This document shows, in pieces, positions 1 through 7,189 of a DNA stretch of 64,000 bases. The position numbers and the translations under genes are program-made. The notes below the pieces were generated by a model that was not told where the DNA came from, did no database searches, and worked only from the letters and a program-made list of their open reading frames with translations. Source of the stretch: Pelomonas baiyunensis (lineage in GTDB: Bacteria; Pseudomonadota; Gammaproteobacteria; Burkholderiales; Burkholderiaceae_C). Every line of letters begins with the position of its first letter. The first letter of the stretch is position 1. The stretch is from assembly GCF_043555935.1 (NCBI RefSeq), contig NZ_JBIGIB010000005.1:186001-250000 (forward strand), written 5' to 3'.

Positions 1-2270
1 GCGTAGTAGTACTCCGCCGAGAAGTCCAGGTTGTTGGACTGCAGGGGCTTCAGGTCGGGGTTGCCCACCGAGCCGCTGCCACCGTCGATGCGGGCCAGGC
101 CGTTCAGCGTGCGACCACCCTGGATGGCGTTCCAGCCCGGGCGACCGATGGTCTTGCCGTAGCTGGCGCGCAGCTTGATGTCGCTGCTCAGGTCGGCGCT
201 CCAGTCGATGGAGGGCAGGGCGTAGCCGTACTTGCCATCACGCGACGCGTTGGTCGTGCCGTTGAAGGTGATGGGAATTTCGTTGGCGGACACCCAGCGC
301 ACGGTCGACGGCACCGATTCCACGCTCGGCGAATGCACCTTGGTGCGCTCGTAGCGCAGGCCGGCCGCCAGGTCCATCGGCACGCCCCAGTCCCAGGCCA
401 GGTTGTACTGGCCGAAGATGGCTTGCGACTTTTCCGTGGTGTTGTAGTCGTCGGTGAAGTTGAACGACGCCTTCAGCAGCGAGTCCGAGCCCAGGGCCTT
501 GATGGCGGCCGCGCGCAGGTCTTCGAAGTTGAAGTAGAAGAAGTTGTTGAACAGACGCGGATCGCTCGAGCCGGGGATGCGGCTGAAGTACTTGCTGATC
601 GAGTCCACCTTCCAGATGTCGTCCGGCATCGCGGCGGGGCCGCCGGCGGCGCCTGCACCCCAGGTGTCGCGCTGCACGTTGGCGAAGGCCGAGCGGTTCT
701 TCACGTCGGTCAGGGCCAGACCGAAGTCCAGGCTGCTGTCGCCGTCGATCTTCCAGTGGCCCTTGGTCTGCAGCTGGCTGACCTGGTTCTTCTGGTAGCT
801 GTTGCCGAACACCGAGCCCTGCAGCTCTTGCTTGGCCGGATCCAGGGCGCCGCCCTTGATCATCAGCACCGGGAACTTGTTGCTGAAGTCGACCGAGGTG
901 TCGCCACGGTTCTGGGACGCGGTGCCCAGGGTGACGGCCGTGCCCAGCGGGTCGTTGGCGCCGGAGGTGGCGGTGGAGTGGTGGGCGTCCAGGTCGAAGC
1001 TCAGCGCGTCGGTGGCGGTCCACTTCAGGTTGAAGCCGATCTGCTGGTTCTTGTTCTTGGTCTGGATGCGCGAGGCACCCATGGCCACGTCAGAGTTCGC
1101 GCCAGGGATGCGCTCGCCGTAGATGATGGGCGAGGAGGGCGAGCCGGTCTGGTACTCACCGAACTGACCGCCGTAGTTGAACCAGGCGGAGATGTCGTTG
1201 CGGCGCTGACGGAACTTCTGCTCCGACATGACGAAGTCCAGCGTGCCGAGCAGGTCCTTGCTGGGCTTGAACTGCATGACGAGCTGACCGTTCAGGCGCT
1301 CGCGGTGCACGCCGGTGAACGAGTAGTTCATGTTCTGCGGCACGCTGTAGATCGAGCCGGCGGTCGGACGGTTCTTGATGTCGCCCGACGAAGCCGGCGG
1401 CAGGCCGCCCCAGGCGGCGTGCGAGCCACCCCAGTCGTTGTCGACGATGCCGTCGAAGCTCTTCCAGCCGCTGCTGACGTTGGCTTGCGAGTAGCCGGAG
1501 TCACGGACCTGGTAGGTGCCCATCAGCGCGATGCCGAAGGTGCCGTCGTTGGTTTGCGTGCTGTAGATGCCGCTCAGCTCAGGCGTGGCGTTCTTGCCTT
1601 GCTCTTCGCCCGGCAGGCGACGGGCCGACTGGTCGCTGACCAGTTTCACGCCGACTTGCGCGATGGTGTCCTTGGTGTCCAGCGGGCGCGGGGTGCGCAC
1701 GTTGATGGTGGCACCCATGCCGCCCGTGGGGCTGCTGGCGCGGCTGGTCTTGTAGACCTCCAGGGCCGCGACGCCGTCGGATGCGAGGTTGGAGAAGTCG
1801 AACGAGCGCGAGCTGGGAGCGCTGCCGTCGAGGCTGGCGCCGGGCATCTGGCGGCCGTTGAGCAGCACCAGGTTGAAGTCGGGGCCCATGCCGCGCACCG
1901 TGATGCGGGTGCCTTCACCGTTGGCACGGTCGATGGACACGCCGGAGATGCGGCTCAGCGATTCCGCCAGGTTGGTGTCGGGGAACTTGCCGATGTCTTC
2001 GGCCACGATGCCGTCCACGAGACCGGACGACGAACGCTTCAGGTTGACCGAGGTTTCCAGCGACTTGCGGATGCCGGTGACGATGACCGTTTCCAGTTGC
2101 GTGGTGCCAGCGAGTGCCTGCGAGGCGACGGTGGAGGGGGTCGGCGGCGAGCCGGGGGGCTGGGCGGGACCTTGGCCAGGGCCTTGGGCCTGAACAGCGG
2201 CGCTCGCAAACAGCAGGCCGCTAGCAGTGGCCAGAGTGGTGCGGCGAAGGGCAGGGCGAAGCTGTCTCAT
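1..2270 (-). CDS. TonB-dependent receptor, TonB-Xanth-Caul type (3' end outside window)
   Basis: This is an outer-membrane active transporter that would import oligosaccharides using TonB energy. The reading frame stays open from ATG at 2270 to the window edge (about 756 codons), so part of the C-terminal barrel is missing. The start is supported by GGAGAC about 8 bases upstream. A signal peptide (residues 1 to about 29) is followed by a proline-rich stretch, VIVTG at 62-66, and a plug domain with AEDIGKFPDTNLAESL and ITVRGMGPDFN. That wording is typical of the large Xanthomonas/Caulobacter receptor family linked to plant and algal glycans. LacI-type palindromes lie 51-250 bases upstream, and the glucanase and importer genes nearby carry the same palindrome. 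The exact substrate is inferred from the neighbours. Confidence 0.93.
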   Translation of the reverse strand, partial: MRQLRPALRRTTLATASGLLFASAAVQAQGPGQGPAQPPGSPPTPSTVASQALAGTTQLETVIVTGIRKSLETSVNLKRSSSGLVDGIVAEDIGKFPDTNLAESLSRISGVSIDRANGEGTRITVRGMGPDFNLVLLNGRQMPGASLDGSAPSSRSFDFSNLASDGVAALEVYKTSRASSPTGGMGATINVRTPRPLDTKDTIAQVGVKLVSDQSARRLPGEEQGKNATPELSGIYSTQTNDGTFGIALMGTYQVRDSGYSQANVSSGWKSFDGIVDNDWGGSHAAWGGLPPASSGDIKNRPTAGSIYSVPQNMNYSFTGVHRERLNGQLVMQFKPSKDLLGTLDFVMSEQKFRQRRNDISAWFNYGGQFGEYQTGSPSSPIIYGERIPGANSDVAMGASRIQTKNKNQQIGFNLKWTATDALSFDLDAHHSTATSGANDPLGTAVTLGTASQNRGDTSVDFSNKFPVLMIKGGALDPAKQELQGSVFGNSYQKNQVSQLQTKGHWKIDGDSSLDFGLALTDVKNRSAFANVQRDTWGAGAAGGPAAMPDDIWKVDSISKYFSRIPGSSDPRLFNNFFYFNFEDLRAAAIKALGSDSLLKASFNFTDDYNTTEKSQAIFGQYNLAWDWGVPMDLAAGLRYERTKVHSPSVESVPSTVRWVSANEIPITFNGTTNASRDGKYGYALPSIDWSADLSSDIKLRASYGKTIGRPGWNAIQGGRTLNGLARIDGGSGSVGNPDLKPLQSNNLDFSAEYYY

Positions 2271-2321
2271 TCACGTGTCTCCAGAGTTGTGGATCTTGTC
2301 GATTGGCGCTCGGTCAGGAGC

Positions 2322-2335
2322 TGAAAGCGCTTTCA
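2322..2335. promoter_or_regulatory. LacI-family operator 1 (receptor)
   Basis: TGAAAGCGCTTTCA is a perfect 14-base palindrome with the central CG typical of LacI-family sites. It lies 52-65 bases upstream of the receptor ATG, at nearly the same distance as the copy before the GH16 gene. Confidence 0.8.
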
Positions 2336-2346
2336 AGAATACGTCA

Positions 2347-2362
2347 TTGGCAGCGCTTTCAA
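2347..2362. promoter_or_regulatory. LacI-family operator 2, degenerate
   Basis: TTGGCAGCGCTTTCAA matches the 16-mer consensus TTGAAAGCGCTTTCAA except for two bases in the left arm. It is 26 bases (centre to centre) from operator 1. Confidence 0.6.
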
Positions 2363-2528
2363 CCTAGGCAACACCCGCAGTCTGCGGCGCGGCCGCAACG
2401 CGGCGCGAGCCCGAAACAGGGGGCGCGCACCACGGGGTGTGGGGTGGGTCTTACAGGGGGCAGCCCGGTGAGCCCACCCGCCTCGGGCGAGGCGTGCTGG
2501 GTTGAAAGCGGTCCTTGACGGCGGTCAA

Positions 2529-2542
2529 TGAAAGCGCTTTCA
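2529..2542. promoter_or_regulatory. LacI-family operator 3, distal
   Basis: A second perfect TGAAAGCGCTTTCA copy lies about 100 bases downstream of the repressor stop codon and about 260 bases upstream of the receptor ATG. Its distance suggests an auxiliary looping site; this is inference. Confidence 0.7.
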
Positions 2543-2639
2543 GATAACTATGCGCGGCGTCCGGAGGCTCGGCCACATGGTTTTCCCGCCCTGCGCAACA
2601 CTCCGGCTCACCGGGCTGCGGGGGCGGGGCAGTGCTGCG

Positions 2640-3689
2640 TCAGCGGGACAGGCGGCGGGTGCTTTCCCGGGCCACCAGTTCGGGGCCGGGCAGGTGGGCT
2701 TTGGGCTGGCCGCCGCTGAGCATGGCCAGCATGGCGTTGGCCGCTTCCACGCCCACTTCGTACACCGACTGGCGCACGCTGGTGAGCGGCGGCATGGCGT
2801 AGCGGGCCATGATGAGGTCGTCGAAGCCCACCAGAGAGACGTCGTCCGGCACCCGCAGGTTGCGCCGGTGCAGGCCCAGGCAGGCGCCGATGGCCATCTG
2901 GTCGTTGGACGCAAACAGCGCGGTGAACGGCGCGTCGCGCTCCAGCAGGCGGCTCACCGCCAGCATGCCGCCGGCTTCGGTGTAGTCGCTCTGCACGATG
3001 AGGTTGGGGTCCACCGCGATGCCGGCGCCGGCCAGGGCGTCGAAGTAGCCGTTCTGGCGCTCCACCGCGTCGTCGTGCATGAGGTCGCCGGCGATGAAGG
3101 CGATGCGCCGGTGCCCCTGGTCGATCAGGTGCTGGGTGGCCAGACGCGCGCCTTCGCGGTTGTCAAAACTGAAGCTGAACAGTTGCGGGCCCGCCAGTTG
3201 GCGGCCCACCACCACCACCGGCAGGCTGTCGGCCACGGTGGCGAGTTCGGCGTCGGGCATGCGCCCGGCCAGCACGATGACGCCGTCCACCCGGCGCGAG
3301 AGCAGGGTCTCGATGGCCTTGCGTTCGTCGTCTTCGTTCCAGTTGCCGGACACGAACAGCGGCACGTAGCCGGCGCGCTCGAGTTCTCGTTCGATGCCCA
3401 GCAGGGCTTCGCCGTAGAACGGGCTGGAGATGATCTGGGTGACGACGCCGATGGACAGCGTGCGCCCGCCGGCGAGCCCGCGGGCCACCGGGTTGGGCCG
3501 GTAGCCGAGGTCCTGGATGGCGGCTTGCACCGCGTCCTTTTTGGCCTGGCTCACCGCCGCCGTGCCGTTGAGGATGCGCGACACGGTGCTGGGCGAGACC
3601 CCAGCGGCTTCGGCCACCTGTTCCAGGGTGACGACACCGTCCGGGCGGCTCAAAGACGCTTTCTTGGCGGGGGGCTGCTTGGCGTTCAT
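2640..3689 (-). CDS. LacI-family transcriptional repressor
   Basis: A 349-residue cytoplasmic DNA-binding regulator of normal length for the LacI/GalR family. The helix-turn-helix is near residues 20-42 (VTLEQVAEAAGVSPSTVSRI), followed by a hinge helix (NPVARGLAGGRT) and a periplasmic-binding-protein-like sensor domain (IGVVTQ..., FASNDQMAIG, VSLVGFDD). It sits between the receptor and the GH16 glucanase on the same strand. The only repeated LacI-type palindrome in the window occurs upstream of those two genes and the importer, so this protein is the natural candidate to bind it. No copy of the palindrome lies before its own start, so autoregulation is not indicated. The effector is probably a short beta-glucan such as laminaribiose (inference). 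Confidence 0.93.
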   Translation of the reverse strand: MNAKQPPAKKASLSRPDGVVTLEQVAEAAGVSPSTVSRILNGTAAVSQAKKDAVQAAIQDLGYRPNPVARGLAGGRTLSIGVVTQIISSPFYGEALLGIERELERAGYVPLFVSGNWNEDDERKAIETLLSRRVDGVIVLAGRMPDAELATVADSLPVVVVGRQLAGPQLFSFSFDNREGARLATQHLIDQGHRRIAFIAGDLMHDDAVERQNGYFDALAGAGIAVDPNLIVQSDYTEAGGMLAVSRLLERDAPFTALFASNDQMAIGACLGLHRRNLRVPDDVSLVGFDDLIMARYAMPPLTSVRQSVYEVGVEAANAMLAMLSGGQPKAHLPGPELVARESTRRLSR

Positions 3690-3744
3690 CGTGTGCGGCG
3701 GGCGAAAGGGGAAGTGTAGGCGCCGTCGCCGCGCACAGCGTCAG

Positions 3745-3776
3745 GCCCGGGCGGCCGGTTTCGCGGCGGCCCGGGC
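3745..3776 (-). terminator. Hairpin downstream of the GH16 gene
   Basis: GCCCGGGC at 3745-3752 pairs with 3769-3776, extended by a four-base inner stem after one mismatch. It lies 9 bases beyond the GH16 stop codon and before the repressor. No U-run follows, so it may be a partial or Rho-assisted terminator. Confidence 0.45.
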
Positions 3777-3784
3777 TCGGTGCT

Positions 3785-5200
3785 TTACAGCTTGGTGAAC
3801 TTGATCCAGTTCAGGTTCCAGCCGCCCTGGGCCGCGAACACGCCGACGTTGTAGGTGCCGGCATTGATGTTCACGGTGTGGGAGATGGTGGTCCAGTTCT
3901 GCCAGCCGCCCGTGGCGGGCACCGCCAGCTGACCCAGCTGGATGCTGCCCGCATTCAGGTCCAGCGACAGTCGGCCACCGCCGGCACTGGCCACGCGGTA
4001 TTCCACCTTGTAGGTGCCGCTGGTCGGGAAGCTGATGCTGTTGTAGGCCATCCAGTCGTTGGTGTCGATCCAGCCGACGTCTTGTCCGCCTTCGGAGCAG
4101 GCTTCCAGCTGCACGCCGGCCATGGCGCTGAACGACTCGGCCTCGATCTGGCGCGACCAGGCGGCGGAGGCCTTGGACACGATGATGGAGGTGGCGCGGT
4201 CGTTGAAGGCTTGGTCGACCAGGCAGCCGGAGTCGGCGGTGCGCACGACGCTGGCGCCGGTGAAGTTGTCACCATCGAACAGCTGCACCTTGTAGCCAGC
4301 GTTCACGCGCAGCGACGACAGGTCGTTGTCGCGGATGCCGCGGGCCTGCAGTTGGGCCAGCGTGTAGCTGCCTTCGGGCAGGGCGGCCGAGTAGCCGGCG
4401 TAGTTGCAGTCCTGGTAGACCGTGGCCACGCCGGTGGCGGGGGCGTAGACGCGCACGTAGTCCACGTACATCTTGGCCGGCAGCGCGGCGGCGTTGATGT
4501 TGAAGCCCGGCCAGTTGCCACCGACGGCGAAGTTCAGCAGCAGGAAGAAGTCTTTCTGGAATTCATCGGTGCCGTTGATGCCGTTGGCGATGTTGACCTC
4601 GTGGTACTTGGTGCCGTCCACGTACCAGCGGATGGCGCTCGGGTCCCACTCCACGGCGTAGACGTGCCAGTCGGTCACGGAGGTGGCGATGTTGCCGCCG
4701 TAGGACGCGTACTGGCCGTTGTTGTCTTGCCAGTGGATGGTGCCGTAGACCTTGTTCTCGTCGTTGATGTGCTCCATCACGTCGATCTCGCCGGAGGCGG
4801 GCCAGCCGACCTGGGGCAGGTTGGCGCCCAGCATCCAGAACGCCGGCCACGCGCCCATGAAGGACGGCAGCTTCATGCGCGCTTCCATGCGGCCGAACTT
4901 GAAGGTCTTCAGGCCCTGCGTCTTCATGCGGGCCGAGGTATAGGCCATGCCGCCGAAGCTTTCGCGCTTGGCGGTGATGACCAGGGCGTTGTTCTCGATG
5001 GTGGCGTTTTCGCGGCGGTAGTACTGCTGTTCGTTGTTGCCCCAGCCGCCGGCACCGGTTTCAAACACCCAGTTCGGGCCGATGCTGCCGTTGAACTCGT
5101 CACTCCAGATCAGTTGCCAGGACTGAGCCTGGGCCAAGGCGGCCGAGGCCATCAACAGCCCGGCCAGGGCCGGCCGAACGAGGGATCGCATGAATCGCAT
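3785..5200 (-). CDS. Secreted GH16 endo-beta-1,3-glucanase with beta/gamma-crystallin-like and CBM6-like domains
   Basis: A 471-residue exported glycoside hydrolase. The ATG at 5200 follows GGAGACAGAC. The signal peptide (about 1-25) ends ALAQA. The GH16 domain (about 27-260) has the laminarinase-type active site GEIDVMEH, with nucleophile E138 and acid/base E143. Next is a cysteine-containing domain (about 265-350) with two repeated motifs ending NDLSSLRV and DRATSIIV, which resembles a beta/gamma-crystallin fold. A CBM6-like module (IEAESF... to WNLNWIKF) runs to the C-terminus. A LacI-type operator lies 49-64 bases upstream. The expected role is cutting beta-1,3-glucan outside the cell to oligomers for the receptor and importer. 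Licheninase-type specificity cannot be excluded. Confidence 0.92.
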   Translation of the reverse strand: MRFMRSLVRPALAGLLMASAALAQAQSWQLIWSDEFNGSIGPNWVFETGAGGWGNNEQQYYRRENATIENNALVITAKRESFGGMAYTSARMKTQGLKTFKFGRMEARMKLPSFMGAWPAFWMLGANLPQVGWPASGEIDVMEHINDENKVYGTIHWQDNNGQYASYGGNIATSVTDWHVYAVEWDPSAIRWYVDGTKYHEVNIANGINGTDEFQKDFFLLLNFAVGGNWPGFNINAAALPAKMYVDYVRVYAPATGVATVYQDCNYAGYSAALPEGSYTLAQLQARGIRDNDLSSLRVNAGYKVQLFDGDNFTGASVVRTADSGCLVDQAFNDRATSIIVSKASAAWSRQIEAESFSAMAGVQLEACSEGGQDVGWIDTNDWMAYNSISFPTSGTYKVEYRVASAGGGRLSLDLNAGSIQLGQLAVPATGGWQNWTTISHTVNINAGTYNVGVFAAQGGWNLNWIKFTKL

Positions 5201-5248
5201 GTCTGTCTCCAACAAGGGGTTGTGGTGCCCGCCGCCTGTGTCGGCGAC

Positions 5249-5264
5249 TTGAAAGCGCTTTCAA
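5249..5264. promoter_or_regulatory. LacI-family operator before the GH16 gene
   Basis: TTGAAAGCGCTTTCAA is a perfect 16-base palindrome, 49-64 bases upstream of the GH16 ATG. It is the same site as before the receptor and the ABC importer. Confidence 0.82.
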
Positions 5265-5371
5265 CGTTAAGCGGACGTGCACCGGAGTGGCAACACCTGC
5301 GTGTGCCCGAAGTGAGGGACGGGGTGACCCGGGGAGTGAGAACCCCAGGCCGGGGTGAGGTGGCGCCCGCA

Positions 5372-5394
5372 GCGCGCCTCGAACGGAGGCGCGC
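5372..5394 (-). terminator. GC-rich hairpin downstream of chitinase 1
   Basis: GCGCGCCTC (5372-5380) and GAGGCGCGC (5386-5394) form a perfect 9-bp stem with a 5-base loop, 17 bases after the chitinase stop codon on the minus strand. There is no U-tract. Confidence 0.5.
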
Positions 5395-5410
5395 CGCGGG
5401 CGATGCGGGG

Positions 5411-7015
5411 TTACGGCAGCGCGTTCAACGAGGCACGAACACCGCGCGAGAACGCCAGGCCGTCTTTCTGGTCCCAGTTGATGGACCAGGTCATCACGCC
5501 GCGCAGCGTGGGGTAGGCCACCGGCGGCTTGATGGCGCCGCACTGCGTGAGCTTGGTCAGGCAGTTCAGCGCGGCCGTGATGGTGGCCACGCTGGCCAGG
5601 CCGCTGTTGGCCGACGACGGGCCACTGGGCAGCCCGAACGCCACCTGATCCGGCCGCAGGCCCTTGAAGACGTACGCGCCGGTGCCGTTGTTGGTGGTGA
5701 AGCCCTCGATCAGCATGCGGCTGGCCGCTACCAGCATGTCCGCGCTGCCCTCGGCCAGGCCCTGCGTGCTGTAGGGCGTGTAGACCGCGCCGTTGTTGTA
5801 GTACTGCACGTGCAGCATGTTCAACTCGTTGCGCAGGCCGTCGATGATGGGCAGGTAGGCCCCCCAGATGCCGCTGTAGGCCACGTAGCCGCCCTGCACA
5901 TACGGGTGCTCGGGCGCCATCGACAGGTAGAAGCCGCTGCCGATGCGGGCCTTGAGCTGCTTGACCGCCGTCACGAGGTTGGTCTGGATGGCCGCGCCCG
6001 ACGTCACGCCCGCACCGCTTTCCAGGTCGAGGTCGATGCCGTCGAAGCCGTACTTGCGCAGGATGGCTTCCACGCTGTTCACAAAGTTCGTCACCTGCGT
6101 GGCGTTGTTCAGCGTGACCGTGCCGTTCTGGCCGCCGAACGACAGCACCACCTTCTTGCCCTTGGCGCGCGCGGCGGCCACGTCGGCGATGAACCGGCTT
6201 TCGCCCCCGGATCCGCCGTCGAGGTTGAACGCGATGTTGCCGTTGCCGGCGTCGTCGGCGAAAGCGACCACGATGACGTCGTAGTCGCTCGACACCTGGC
6301 TGATCGGGAAGGTGGGGCCGGCCGGGTTGGTGAAGTTGTGCCAGTAGCCGATCAGCTGGTGCTTGCCCGGGGCGGGCGCAGGGGAGGGGCTGGGCGCGGG
6401 CGTGGGGGCCGGCGTGGGAGCTGGCGTTGGCGCCGGAGTCGGGGCCGGTGTGGGCGCCGGGGAAGGCGCAGGGGTGGGGGCCGGGCTGGGGGCGTTGCCG
6501 CCGCAGGCGCCCTGGGAGGTCCAGGGCTGGCCGCTGCCGGTGGGGCCGCTGTTGGTGGCGGGGTCGTTGCCCTGGGTCCACCAGTTGGCCTTGTAGTTCA
6601 CGTTGGATTTGCTGGCCACTTCACCGCCGTTGTAGGCCTTGGTGCTGGACCAGCCGGCCGCGCAGCTGCCGCTGGGGGCGGGCGTGGGCGCAGGTGTCGG
6701 CGCCGGGGTGGGCGCGGGGGTGGGGGCGGGCGTCGGGGCAGGTGTGGGTGCCGGAGAAGGCGCCGGGCCGGCGGCCACGCCCATGTCGGTCCAGAGCGAG
6801 GCGTTGGTGGGGTTCCAGCCGGTGGAGGCGTAGTCGGTCTGGTTGACCAGAGCCTTGTAGACGTGGCCGTTGTAGGTCACCAGGGTGCCGGCGGCGTAGT
6901 AGGTGTCGGCCTTCCAGGCGGGGTAGGTTTGGGCGTGGGCCACGGCAGCCAGGGCCAGCGTGGCGGCAGCGGCCCAGACGCGGGCGGTGGTGGGCAGCGG
7001 GGGGCGGGTGATCAT
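5411..7015 (-). CDS. Secreted GH18 chitinase, ChiC-like, with two chitin-binding domains
   Basis: A 534-residue exported chitinase. The ATG at 7015 has an excellent AAGGAG site 7 bases upstream; the frame stays open further 5' but lacks such support. A signal peptide ends in VAHAQ. A CBM5/12-like domain (TYPAWKADTYYAAGTL...) follows, then a (TPAP)n linker and a second CBM5/12-like domain with the YKANWWTQG signature. After another linker comes the GH18 barrel with the catalytic DGIDLDLE (DxxDxDxE) motif. Endo- or exo-cleavage of chitin to (GlcNAc)n is expected. The chitin-binding half is almost identical at DNA level to that of the next gene. No LacI-type palindrome precedes it, so it may be regulated separately from the glucan genes. 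Confidence 0.93.
   Translation of the reverse strand: MITRPPLPTTARVWAAAATLALAAVAHAQTYPAWKADTYYAAGTLVTYNGHVYKALVNQTDYASTGWNPTNASLWTDMGVAAGPAPSPAPTPAPTPAPTPAPTPAPTPAPTPAPSGSCAAGWSSTKAYNGGEVASKSNVNYKANWWTQGNDPATNSGPTGSGQPWTSQGACGGNAPSPAPTPAPSPAPTPAPTPAPTPAPTPAPTPAPSPSPAPAPGKHQLIGYWHNFTNPAGPTFPISQVSSDYDVIVVAFADDAGNGNIAFNLDGGSGGESRFIADVAAARAKGKKVVLSFGGQNGTVTLNNATQVTNFVNSVEAILRKYGFDGIDLDLESGAGVTSGAAIQTNLVTAVKQLKARIGSGFYLSMAPEHPYVQGGYVAYSGIWGAYLPIIDGLRNELNMLHVQYYNNGAVYTPYSTQGLAEGSADMLVAASRMLIEGFTTNNGTGAYVFKGLRPDQVAFGLPSGPSSANSGLASVATITAALNCLTKLTQCGAIKPPVAYPTLRGVMTWSINWDQKDGLAFSRGVRASLNALP
6516..6935 (-). repeat. 420-bp direct repeat, copy A (chitin-binding domains and linker)
   Basis: Bases 6516-6935 match 8436-8855 (offset 1920) with only two differences, at 6851/8771 and 6929/8849; both are synonymous. 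The unit covers the end of the signal region, the first CBM, the TPAP linker and the second CBM. Sequences outside it are clearly different, which points to recent gene conversion or domain duplication. Confidence 0.95.
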
Positions 7016-7088
7016 GGGTGGGCTCCTTGCGGGGTGAACAGTCCGGTGTCGGCCGTCCGAGTGAATGAGCGCAGCGCGCAGGGCAACG

Positions 7089-7118
7089 CCGCACGGCCAC
7101 CCCAGGGCGGCCGTGCGG
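7089..7118. repeat. Inverted repeat between the chitinase genes
   Basis: CCGCACGGCC (7089-7098) pairs with GGCCGTGCGG (7109-7118) around a 10-base loop. It lies between chitinase 2 (stop at 7190) and the chitinase 1 start. It may terminate chitinase 2 transcripts or protect their 3' ends. Confidence 0.5.
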
Positions 7119-7146
7119 TGCAACCGGGCCGTGACGGCCCGTTGCG

Positions 7147-7179
7147 TTCAGAGAGGCTTCAGAGAGGCTTCAGAGAGGC
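7147..7179. repeat. Three tandem copies of an 11-mer
   Basis: TTCAGAGAGGC occurs three times in perfect succession (7147-7157, 7158-7168, 7169-7179), starting 10 bases beyond the chitinase 2 stop codon. Function unknown; it is a candidate variable-number repeat. Confidence 0.85.
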
Positions 7180-7189
7180 GGTGGGCCGC

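Larger units (their letters stand above)
2271..2639. promoter_or_regulatory. Upstream region of the TonB receptor with clustered LacI-type operators
   Basis: This 369-base gap between the receptor start and the repressor stop contains no convincing gene. It holds a near-perfect 16-mer palindrome at 2321-2336, a second copy with two changes at 2347-2362 (TTGGCAGCGCTTTCAA), a half-site at 2502-2510, and a further perfect 14-mer at 2529-2542. The first two centres are 26 bases apart and the outer perfect sites about 207 apart. That layout would suit cooperative binding or looping by a tetrameric LacI protein. No clear -35/-10 pair was identified. Confidence 0.75.

Noticed and set aside
333..2324. 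A 663-codon open frame on the plus strand over the TonB receptor
   Set aside because: It runs opposite the receptor, which has a signal peptide and plug motifs. The plus-strand frame is His/Arg/Val/Ala-rich with no domain.
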